A stretch of 14,636 nt of DNA from Microcaldota archaeon. GTDB lineage: Archaea > Micrarchaeota > Micrarchaeia > Norongarragalinales > Norongarragalinaceae. Shown piece by piece: positions 6,292-11,553 of the stretch. A program made the position numbers and the translations under genes. Each line of letters opens with the position of its first letter. The first letter of the stretch is position 1. Location: NCBI GenBank assembly GCA_018304285.1, contig JAGVWL010000026.1, forward strand, positions 1 to 14,636, written 5' to 3'. The notes under the pieces are model-generated. The model was not told the DNA's origin. It was given only the letters and a program-made list of their open reading frames with translations, and searched no databases.

Positions 6292-6765
6292 TCAAGCGAA
6301 ATAGATTTTCTTGGGATGGAGTTTCTGCATTTCCGCGAGGATTTGCGGAGTCTTGAAAAAGTCGGGAGCTATGCCGAGTTCCGCCTCTCCGGTCGGCTCG
6401 CCTTTGAGCTTCATCAATATTGACGGATTGAGGCCGAAAAACCGCTCGAGCCACTTGTCTTTGCTGAACCACGCTATCATTATCCGATCCACGTCCGCCC
6501 ACTTGATGGTTTTGCTTCCCTCGTCGTCCGCAACCACGATTTTCTTCGCGTCGACGCGCACGAACGCTTTTTCCGCCTTGCGCAAGTTCCTGGCCATAAG
6601 GAAAATCATTTCAAAGAAAAACAGCGTTGACACCACGGCGAGAACGACCAGCCAAGGGTTCCGGCTGGGCTGCAGCGCCAGGTAAAGCGTGACGATGAAA
6701 ACTACTAGGTAAAAATAAAATTCCGCGTAAAACCGCCCCGCAATCTTAGCCCGAAATTCAGCCAT
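6292..6765 (-). CDS. Two-helix membrane protein with PH-like cytosolic domain
   Basis: A 157-residue protein. After a short basic N-terminus (MAEFRAKIAGRF), two hydrophobic helices (about residues 12-34 and 39-60) are separated by a short polar loop, SRNPW. The soluble remainder has FVRVDAKKIVVADDEGSKTI, then KWADVDRIMIAWF and LMKLKGEP, a strand pattern typical of bacterial/archaeal PH-like (bPH2, YdbT-type) domains attached to two helices. The fold is inferred by pattern; function is unknown. I start it at ATG 6765, 40 nt after prs, with a weak GGGTAAG about 7 nt upstream. The open frame extends 20 codons further to overlap prs, but that extension has no SD and no homologous look. It is likely co-transcribed with prs and the Ham1-like gene. 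Confidence 0.75.
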   Translation of the reverse strand: MAEFRAKIAGRFYAEFYFYLVVFIVTLYLALQPSRNPWLVVLAVVSTLFFFEMIFLMARNLRKAEKAFVRVDAKKIVVADDEGSKTIKWADVDRIMIAWFSKDKWLERFFGLNPSILMKLKGEPTGEAELGIAPDFFKTPQILAEMQKLHPKKIYFA

Positions 6766-6805
6766 GTTTTTCTTACCCAGCCGCGGCAAATAAAACCCCG
6801 CTTTT

Positions 6806-7696
6806 TCACAAACGCCCCAACGCACCGGCCAGCGAATTCGAACAGTCTATCTTCGAAAACTTGGTTTGAATCGAGTTGGAACAGGCGAGCGAGTCGATGC
6901 CGCCCTTCAAAATCTTCCTCCCGCCCTCGTCATCAAGCAAATGCACGACAGCGCAATCCACTTTCCGCGCCCCGTGTTTTTTCAGGATTTTGGCTACTGA
7001 AATCAGCGTGTTGCCTGTCGAGGCAACGTCGTCCACAAGCAAAACATTTTCCCCGCCGCACTTCAATCCGGGAGTCTGAAAGTTTTTTATGCGCCTTCCG
7101 CTCAACCGCTCTTTCCTGAAAGCGTAATGGCTTACTCCCAACCGCAATGCAATGTCCCTTACGAGCGGGCCAGACTCCCAATCCGGCCCGACGACGAGCG
7201 AAGGCTTGAGCTTTCGCGCAACAGCATAATCGGCGATTTCTTTCCCCAGCAAAACGTTTTGAGTCGGAATGCGGCGGAAAATCTCGCTTAACGAAGGAAT
7301 CCGGTGCAAGTGGGTGGTTACTGTAACGAAGGCATCCGCGCCGGTGTTTTCAATCATTTTCGCAACCATCTTGTTGCTCACGCCCTCGCCTTCGTTAAAG
7401 CGCACGTCTTGCCTGGCGTAGGCAAAGTAAGGCACTACTGCAAAAACCCGTTTTGCGCCCAGCTCGCGCGCCGTGCTCAAAGCGAAAAGCAGTTCCACGA
7501 GCGAGTCGTTGGGGGAGGGATGCATGGATTGCACTATGAAAACGTTTTTGCCGTGCAGTTTCGCTTGAAAGCGTATTTTCGTTTCCCCGTCGGGAAAACG
7601 TTCGGCGTAAAGGTCTGAATAAGATGCTTTCAGTCGCTTGGCTAAGAGTTTCCCTAAAGACTTCCCCCTAGAGCAGCCTATCACGATGGAATTCAT
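6806..7696 (-). CDS. prs: Ribose-phosphate pyrophosphokinase (PRPP synthase)
   Basis: Makes PRPP from ribose-5-phosphate and ATP for nucleotide, NAD and aromatic amino-acid synthesis. Visible motifs: FPDGETKIRF (34-43), VQSMHPSPNDSLVELL (55-70), PYFAYARQD (89-97; ATP-binding loop), the flexible-loop/metal region VTTHLHR (126-132), and the PRPP-binding loop VLLVDDVASTGNT (218-230). The length of 296 residues is near archaeal class enzymes (about 280-290). I choose ATG 7696 (MNSIVIGCS) over ATG 7705. A TATA-like CTTTTTATTTT is centred 25 nt before 7696, fitting a leaderless transcript, and family members begin at this strand. There is no SD. The C-terminal segment after about 265 (ACSNSIQTKFSKI) matches the substrate-binding end of the family (SxxxTxTI). 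Confidence 0.95.
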   Translation of the reverse strand: MNSIVIGCSRGKSLGKLLAKRLKASYSDLYAERFPDGETKIRFQAKLHGKNVFIVQSMHPSPNDSLVELLFALSTARELGAKRVFAVVPYFAYARQDVRFNEGEGVSNKMVAKMIENTGADAFVTVTTHLHRIPSLSEIFRRIPTQNVLLGKEIADYAVARKLKPSLVVGPDWESGPLVRDIALRLGVSHYAFRKERLSGRRIKNFQTPGLKCGGENVLLVDDVASTGNTLISVAKILKKHGARKVDCAVVHLLDDEGGRKILKGGIDSLACSNSIQTKFSKIDCSNSLAGALGRL

Positions 7697-7715
7697 GAAA
7701 AACATTAAGTAAATG

Positions 7716-7726
7716 AAAATAAAAAG
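7716..7726 (-). promoter_or_regulatory. TATA-like promoter element of prs
   Basis: Minus strand CTTTTTATTTT, centred about 25 nt before ATG 7696, with no SD between. It predicts a leaderless prs mRNA and supports the shorter start. The remaining 7727-7801 of this divergent gap shows nothing else I recognise. Confidence 0.45.
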
Positions 7727-7801
7727 TGCATCAAGAAGCAGCTTTTGACACGGGCAAACCTAATTCGAAAGAACTCGCTTTATCGCCGCCCTCAAGCACT
7801 G

Positions 7802-7810
7802 TAATATAAA
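7802..7810 (+). promoter_or_regulatory. TATA box of the 303-residue membrane protein gene
   Basis: TAATATAAA centred 27 nt before ATG 7833, followed by an A/T-only stretch with no SD. This is one of the clearest leaderless-promoter arrangements in the window. Confidence 0.6.
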
Positions 7811-7832
7811 CAGAAAAAAATTTAATTAAATC

Positions 7833-8744
7833 ATGCTCGGCATTGCTGCAGAATCTTCTAGAAAGTGGGCGTTTCTTGCAGCCGTATTTTTCTTTTTCTT
7901 TCTATCGTTCTTTTTAGTGCTTTCAAGCGAATGTAGCGGTAGTGCGTCTGCGTTTGGAATATCGCTTTGCTCTAAAACTCCTCAAAACATTCTCTTGAAC
8001 CCGCTAAGCACGCTTGTCCTCACGCTCTTACTAATTGTAGCGTTAGAGGTTGTGCGCTATGCCGCATCGCGCGTAAGTATGATGAAGGTGGAGAACATCG
8101 CGCCTGTTTCTGGAGGCGTTTCATCAACCATCGCCAAGGGCGGATCGCTTCTGGCAATTATCGTCTCGCTGCCGGTAATCCTCCTCTTCGCATTGGGAGG
8201 GCTTGCCGGAGCAATTGCAGCTTTTGCGATAATATCCCAGGGAGCCTATTCCCCGGGATGGGTGTCGCTCACATTTTTCGGAGTGCTGATAATCTACGCC
8301 CTGCTTCGCACAATCATCCGCAATATTGGGGGCGGAGTGTTTACAGCAGTGAAGAATTCGGGCGCTGTTTTAGTCGTTAGATGGGAACTCTTGCCATCAG
8401 GCGCGCGGTTCTTTATCCCCATTACTTCCTTTTCTAAAGACTCCCCCCGCGAGCGTTCGTTTATCGTACCATTCAAAGATGTAGATGAAGTGCGAGTGTT
8501 TTCCTCTGCCATGGAAGCGCAGGCGTTCATTGACCGTGGACTCGGCCCTAGAGTTGATTTGCTCATAAAGCAGAGGGAATACTCAGAGTTTCTCGCGGGA
8601 ATGAGGGAACGGCCGTCAGTCGTAATTGAACCTTCAAGCGTCGGCACCAACGTGCTTTTGCTTGGAGGCAAATGTCTCTACCTCATGAACCTTAAAGGGG
8701 ACGTAAGCGCTCTTGTTGACGCATTCTCCAAAAAGAAGTCATGA
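7833..8744 (+). CDS. Multi-pass membrane protein with C-terminal soluble domain, unknown function
   Basis: 303 residues. Hydrophobic helices at about 12-32, 53-76, 103-133 and 138-162 are followed by a soluble domain from about 165 to the end, ending AFSKKKS. The first segment has a remarkable FFFFFLSFFL run. Two cysteines (in SSECSG and SLCSKT) flank the first extracytoplasmic loop and could form a disulfide. The soluble part has strand/helix alternation (SGAVLVVRWELL, VPFKDVDEVRVFSS, RVDLLIKQREYSEFL, GTNVLLLGGKCLYLMNL), vaguely PH-like. The phrase FKDVDEVRVFSS resembles the corresponding strand of bPH proteins, but I cannot assign a family. The ATG has a TATA box 27 nt upstream and no SD (leaderless). 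The gene is divergent from prs and convergent with eL15. Codon use is more mixed than in the ribosomal and exosome genes. Confidence 0.82.
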   Translation: MLGIAAESSRKWAFLAAVFFFFFLSFFLVLSSECSGSASAFGISLCSKTPQNILLNPLSTLVLTLLLIVALEVVRYAASRVSMMKVENIAPVSGGVSSTIAKGGSLLAIIVSLPVILLFALGGLAGAIAAFAIISQGAYSPGWVSLTFFGVLIIYALLRTIIRNIGGGVFTAVKNSGAVLVVRWELLPSGARFFIPITSFSKDSPRERSFIVPFKDVDEVRVFSSAMEAQAFIDRGLGPRVDLLIKQREYSEFLAGMRERPSVVIEPSSVGTNVLLLGGKCLYLMNLKGDVSALVDAFSKKKS

Positions 8745-8797
8745 AAAGGAATTGCAAAAAGAGTATAAAACGCATTAGTGGCGCCTTTTTCAGTACA

Positions 8798-9199
8798 TTA
8801 GCGGGTTTTCATTATGACTTCGTAGTATTGCGCAACGCCGTCTTCGCCGACCCAATAGCTGTTCACTACCTTCATGTTGGGGTAAAAACGCTGGGCTTTG
8901 ACTTCGGCAAACCAGCCCCACGGCTTTCCGGGGTTTTCGCGCAACCGGTTTTTCGCCGGCTTTCGGCCCAAGTCGGGGCGCGGGCGCTTGAACTTGCCGC
9001 GGCGCGTGCGAACTCGCACGACGATATAGTCTTTCGTAGCCTTGTAACCCAACTCCTTCGCGCGAATGGGGTTGACCGGATTTTCAACGCGCTCGACCGT
9101 AGACTGCTTTCTCCACGCTTGCAGCCGTTTTTTGTACGCTTCGGAACGCGTTTTGTAAGCTTTTTCAAAGCTGGCTTTGATGTACTTGAACGCACCCAT
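8798..9199 (-). CDS. rpl15e: Ribosomal protein eL15, C-terminally truncated
   Basis: Large-subunit protein that runs through domain I/II rRNA in archaea and eukaryotes. Recognisable: MGAFKYIKASFEKAY, ERVENPVNPIRAKELGYKA, YIVVRVRTRRGKFKRPRP, GRKPAKN, and NSYWVGEDGVAQYYEVIM. The protein ends at residue 133 immediately after that last strand with KTR. Full-length archaeal eL15 is about 190 residues and continues with a VDPHHP...HRGRVFRGLTSAGKKGRGL-type segment. I looked past the TAA in all minus-strand frames of the 50-nt gap and found none of it, and beyond lies the convergent gene. The rest of the protein is well conserved and SD plus ATG are good (AGGTGA, 7-nt spacer), so this looks like a functional shortened protein and not decay. 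It appears transcribed alone, with a structured leader. Confidence 0.92.
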   Translation of the reverse strand: MGAFKYIKASFEKAYKTRSEAYKKRLQAWRKQSTVERVENPVNPIRAKELGYKATKDYIVVRVRTRRGKFKRPRPDLGRKPAKNRLRENPGKPWGWFAEVKAQRFYPNMKVVNSYWVGEDGVAQYYEVIMKTR

Positions 9200-9207
9200 T
9201 TCTCAAA

Positions 9208-9279
9208 TCACCTGTTTTCCGGGCTCTTGCGTCGGCGGGTGGCTAATGCCTTCGCCAACAAGCAAAAGTAATCCGACAT
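9208..9279 (-). CDS. Possible 23-codon leader ORF upstream of eL15
   Basis: An ATG at 9279 opens 23 codons (MSDYFCLLAKALATRRRKSP then ENR) and stops at a TGA that lies within the AGGTGA Shine-Dalgarno of eL15. The product is basic at its C-terminal half. There is no SD of its own; the possible TATA (9314-9323) is 40 nt upstream. It may be a translated leader peptide coupled to eL15, a true small protein, or chance. I have no homologue in mind. Confidence 0.25.
   Translation of the reverse strand: MSDYFCLLAKALATRRRKSPENR
9226..9262 (-). promoter_or_regulatory. Hairpin in the eL15 mRNA leader
   Basis: On the minus strand CTTGTTGGCG (9253-9262) can pair with CGCCGA plus CAAG (9226-9237, with a 2-nt CG bulge), including one G-T pair. 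It encloses a 15-nt loop that itself has GGC and GCC. An outer alternative pairing is GTCGG (9273-9277) with CCGAC (9231-9235). It ends 27 nt before the eL15 ATG. This could be an autoregulatory r-protein leader. It is not a tRNA, as no T-loop or anticodon arm is present. Confidence 0.35.
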
Positions 9280-9313
9280 GAACTGGCGTGTTAAAACCAG
9301 AGAAAATAACTTG

Positions 9314-9323
9314 CCTTTAAAGG
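9314..9323 (-). promoter_or_regulatory. Candidate TATA element for eL15
   Basis: CCTTTAAAGG, a perfect 10-bp palindrome centred about 40 nt before the leader ORF and 120 nt before the eL15 ATG. It is the best TATA-like match in the 9200-9345 gap and would give an mRNA containing the leader hairpin. Confidence 0.35.
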
Positions 9324-9345
9324 TTTTTAAGAGTGCCTGTTTTCG

Positions 9346-9954
9346 CTATTTCTTTTTCTTAGCGTCAACCGCCATCTTGGCTAAAAACGCGATTGCGGCG
9401 AGAATGACAATTACGCCGAGCGCAATCCAAAACTGGTTTTTGTACTGCAGCAGCGCTCCGCCCACCGAAGCGAGGATGAACGCGCGCGGGAGCGTTCCGA
9501 TGAAAGTCATTGCAGTGAACTTCTTGAAGTCGTACTTCAATACCCCGCTCGTGATTGAAAAAACTTTGAACGGGACGAACGGAAGCAAACGCCCGATGAG
9601 CACCGCATACGCGCCCCACTCGTGAAACTTCTTCTCAGCACGCATTACCCGGTCTGGAGTGGCGAGAAAATAAGGGCCGTACTTGTCCACCACAGGCCTC
9701 CCGCCCTTGAAGCCAATGTAATAACCCAACATCGCGCCGAGCGTAGAGCCTATAGTGCCCCAAAACGCTACGGTGACAGGGTCGAAGAAAAGTCCGGCTG
9801 TGATTAAAATCAATTCGGAAGGCACGGGCAGGATTGAAGACTCGAGGAACATGGCGAAGGCAATGCCCATTCCACCGTACGCCACGACCACCGGCTTCAA
9901 GACGTCGAAAAAATACCCTTCGATTTGCGAAAGCAAGGAAAAGTCCAAAGCCAT
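9346..9954 (-). CDS. DedA-family (SNARE-associated/VTT domain) membrane protein
   Basis: DedA proteins are half-transporter-like membrane proteins; some act as undecaprenyl- or polyprenyl-phosphate or lipid flippases/scramblases. The 202-residue protein has the family signatures MFLESSILPVPSELIL (35-50; conserved Glu38 and PxPSE), GSTLGAMLGYYIGFKGG (69-85) and GRLLPFVPFKVFSITSG (121-137; the GRFIP...G motif with its Arg). Membrane segments lie near 20-60, 63-82, 150-172 and 175-196, and it ends in a lysine run, DAKKKK. The ATG is preceded by a G-rich SD (GGTG within G8-TG, 6-nt spacer), 20 nt after the MarC stop, so the two are surely co-transcribed. Substrate in this archaeon is unknown; a prenyl-phosphate or phospholipid is the likely class. 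Confidence 0.9.
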   Translation of the reverse strand: MALDFSLLSQIEGYFFDVLKPVVVAYGGMGIAFAMFLESSILPVPSELILITAGLFFDPVTVAFWGTIGSTLGAMLGYYIGFKGGRPVVDKYGPYFLATPDRVMRAEKKFHEWGAYAVLIGRLLPFVPFKVFSITSGVLKYDFKKFTAMTFIGTLPRAFILASVGGALLQYKNQFWIALGVIVILAAIAFLAKMAVDAKKKK

Positions 9955-9962
9955 GAGCTACA

Positions 9963-9970
9963 CCCCCCCC
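9963..9970 (-). repeat. Eight-G homopolymer overlapping the DedA ribosome binding site
   Basis: G8 on the coding strand in the 20-nt gap between the MarC and DedA genes, contributing to the GGTG SD. Slippage here would change SD spacing to upstream sequence but not the reading frame. It is also an error-prone site for sequencing. Confidence 0.8.
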
Positions 9971-9974
9971 GCTT

Positions 9975-10580
9975 TCAGCCTGCGGGCACGATTGCGGCTG
10001 CAGCCAAGCCGGTCAAAATCATGTTCACGGCAATGCTCGCCAAAAGAAGCCCCATTATTCTCGAGAAAACTTCGCTTCCCGTTTCTCCCAGCAACGCCAT
10101 TATTTTAGGCGCCAAAAGCAGGATTATGAAAGTCGTAATCATTACCAAGGCGGCAGCCATAGCCGTTATCGGCAATCCCACCGTGCTCACCAAAACGACC
10201 GAAGCGGTCAGCGCTCCCGGCCCCGTAATCAGCGGAACGCCTATGACCACCACTCCCAAATCCACTTTCGTTTCCGCCTTTTCCCGCGGCAAAGTGATTT
10301 TAAGCACGTACTCCAAGCCGATTATGAACAGCACGATTCCTCCAGCGATCTTGAAGTGCTGGAGCTCGATTCCGATAAGCTTGAACAAGAGAGGGCCGGC
10401 GAGCATGAAGGCGAACAAAGCGGCGGAAGCAACGAAAACCGCGGTCTTCGCCGCTTCAAGTTTTTCAGCCGCGGTTTTCTTTCGCGTCATGGAAAAGAAT
10501 ACGGGCGTGGAAGTGAAAGGGTCGATTATGACGAAGAGGGTTATGAACGCAGTAATAAGCTGGGAAGTGAAGTCTGCCAT
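9975..10580 (-). CDS. MarC/UPF0056-family integral membrane protein
   Basis: A 201-residue protein with about six transmembrane helices. The first helix carries FITLFVIIDPFTSTPVFFSM (cf. LFxxxDPxGxxPxF, the family hallmark). The second half starts with GVVVIGVPLITGPGALTASV (cf. P...GPG). A short charged loop (RKKTAAEKLEAAKTA) follows helix 1 as in other MarC proteins. Function in the family is not settled; the old link to multiple antibiotic resistance was disproved, and an amino-acid or small-molecule transport role has been proposed. The ATG at 10580 lies 25 nt from a TATA-like TTTTTTAATT with no SD, so the mRNA is probably leaderless. It is the first gene of a MarC-DedA operon, divergent from uL16. 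Confidence 0.9.
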   Translation of the reverse strand: MADFTSQLITAFITLFVIIDPFTSTPVFFSMTRKKTAAEKLEAAKTAVFVASAALFAFMLAGPLLFKLIGIELQHFKIAGGIVLFIIGLEYVLKITLPREKAETKVDLGVVVIGVPLITGPGALTASVVLVSTVGLPITAMAAALVMITTFIILLLAPKIMALLGETGSEVFSRIMGLLLASIAVNMILTGLAAAAIVPAG

Positions 10581-10600
10581 GCGAATAGCAGCGCGCGGGA

Positions 10601-10610
10601 AATTAAAAAA
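10601..10610 (-). promoter_or_regulatory. TATA-like promoter element of the MarC-DedA operon
   Basis: Minus strand TTTTTTAATT, centred 25 nt before ATG 10580, with no SD in between. It predicts a leaderless transcript. Confidence 0.5.
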
Positions 10611-10635
10611 CCGTCGGAACGAGCGAATGCAAAAG

Positions 10636-10662
10636 CTTTTTTAAAGCTTTTTCGCATATTTG
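10636..10662 (+). promoter_or_regulatory. Candidate promoter region of uL16
   Basis: Two TATA-like blocks on the plus strand, TTTTTTAAAG (10636-10645) and GCATATTTG (10654-10662). Either would give a leader of roughly 55-75 nt ending at the AGGTG SD of uL16 (10729-10733). Confidence 0.35.
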
Positions 10663-10741
10663 TTTCTCGTTTTTAGTCTCGTTCAATGGAAAAAGACTAT
10701 CCAAACGTTTGTGTTTTCACGTTCAAAAAGGTGTTTGAAAA

Positions 10742-11422
10742 ATGGGAATCAGGCCTGCTAGAGCTTCAAGAGACATCAGGGGACAGCCTTGGTCTAGAAC
10801 GTCCAAGCGCAAGCCCCGCAAGAGCTTCGTCAAAGGAGCGCCCCACCCCAAGGTAAGGCAGTATTTGATGGGAGTCGACAAGCCTTACGACTTGGAAGTG
10901 GAAATGGTTGAAGAATACCCCGTGCGCATCCGCGACAATGCCTTGGAAGCGGCAAGGCAAGCCGCAAACAAATACCTGGAAAAAACGCTTCCGGGCAATT
11001 ACTTGATGCAAGTCGTTCCCTACCCGCACTTGGTATTGCGCGAACACAGCGCACTCGGGGTTGCAGGCGCGGACAGAATCAGCAAGGGAATGAAACGCGC
11101 TTTCGGAAAGCCGAAAGGAAGGCTCGCTCAGGTGGAAGGCGGAAAGCCGGTAGTGAGAATGCGCATTTACGCCAAGGACTTGAACACCCTCAAGGAAGCC
11201 ATGAGGCGGGCTGCAATCAAAATGCCCGGCAAGACTTCGCTGAAAATAAGGGACATTTCGAAGGACACGGTAAACCTCGCAAGGAGGGAAGTCGTTTTCG
11301 CAAAGAGGGAAATCGCCGAAGAGAAGCCCGCCGAAGAAGCGGCTCCTGCGGCAGCTGCAGGCGCTGCGCCTGCAGAGGAAGCGAAGGAAGAAAAGAAGGA
11401 ATCCGGCGGAAAGAAAAAGTAA
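10742..11422 (+). CDS. rpl10e: Ribosomal protein uL16 (archaeal L10e) with C-terminal Ala/Glu/Lys tail
   Basis: Large-subunit protein at the base of the central protuberance near the A-site tRNA. The core is clear: MGIRPARASRDIRGQPWSRT, NALEAARQAANKYLEK (66-81), PYPHLVLREHSALGVAGADR (93-112), ISKGMKRAFGKPKG and DLNTLKEAMRRAAIKMPG. The family normally ends near here (about 170-180 residues). This protein has 226, adding a charged linker and, from about 190, a low-complexity tail (EEKPAEEAAPAAAAGAAPAEEAKE...GGKKK). The tail resembles the hinge of P0/P1 stalk proteins but lacks their hydrophobic terminal anchor. The SD is AGGTG with an 8-nt spacer. It is divergent from the MarC gene and followed by its own T-rich end. 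Confidence 0.95.
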   Translation: MGIRPARASRDIRGQPWSRTSKRKPRKSFVKGAPHPKVRQYLMGVDKPYDLEVEMVEEYPVRIRDNALEAARQAANKYLEKTLPGNYLMQVVPYPHLVLREHSALGVAGADRISKGMKRAFGKPKGRLAQVEGGKPVVRMRIYAKDLNTLKEAMRRAAIKMPGKTSLKIRDISKDTVNLARREVVFAKREIAEEKPAEEAAPAAAAGAAPAEEAKEEKKESGGKKK

Positions 11423-11431
11423 ACCCGCCCG

Positions 11432-11468
11432 CTTTTCTATAAAAACTATTTCCCCCTTTTCATTTTCA
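11432..11468 (+). terminator. T-rich probable transcription end of uL16
   Basis: Several T runs (CTTTTCT, CTATTTCCCCC, CTTTTCATTTTC) just after the uL16 stop, before the ppsA promoter. Archaeal termination is typically at such T tracts; there is no strong hairpin. Confidence 0.4.
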
Positions 11469-11496
11469 CATTCCCAGCCCGGGCTTTTCCACCTCG

Positions 11497-11506
11497 TTTT
11501 ATAAAT
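11497..11506 (+). promoter_or_regulatory. TATA box of ppsA
   Basis: TTTTATAAAT, the best TATA match in the 131-nt gap. Expected transcription start is near 11527, giving a leader of about 27 nt that contains GGTGA (11542-11546), 7 nt before the ATG. Confidence 0.6.
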
Positions 11507-11553
11507 GGTTTTCACCTGATTAAGCACGAAAGCAACAAAGCGGTGAATTCCTC

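Noticed and set aside
9208..9290. tRNA-like element in the eL15 leader
   Set aside because: There is a GTCGG/CCGAC pairing and a hairpin, but no T-loop GTTCGA-like sequence, no anticodon arm and no CCA context.
10686..10856. 56-codon ORF (MEKDYPNVCVF...) starting before uL16 and overlapping it out of frame
   Set aside because: A TATA-like box sits about 29 nt upstream, but the second half is simply uL16 in another frame, and the first 20 codons show no recognisable family.
10766..11527. 253-codon open frame antisense to uL16
   Set aside because: It mirrors the uL16 coding sequence; the composition is Cys/Phe/Arg-rich without any motif and there is no promoter or SD.
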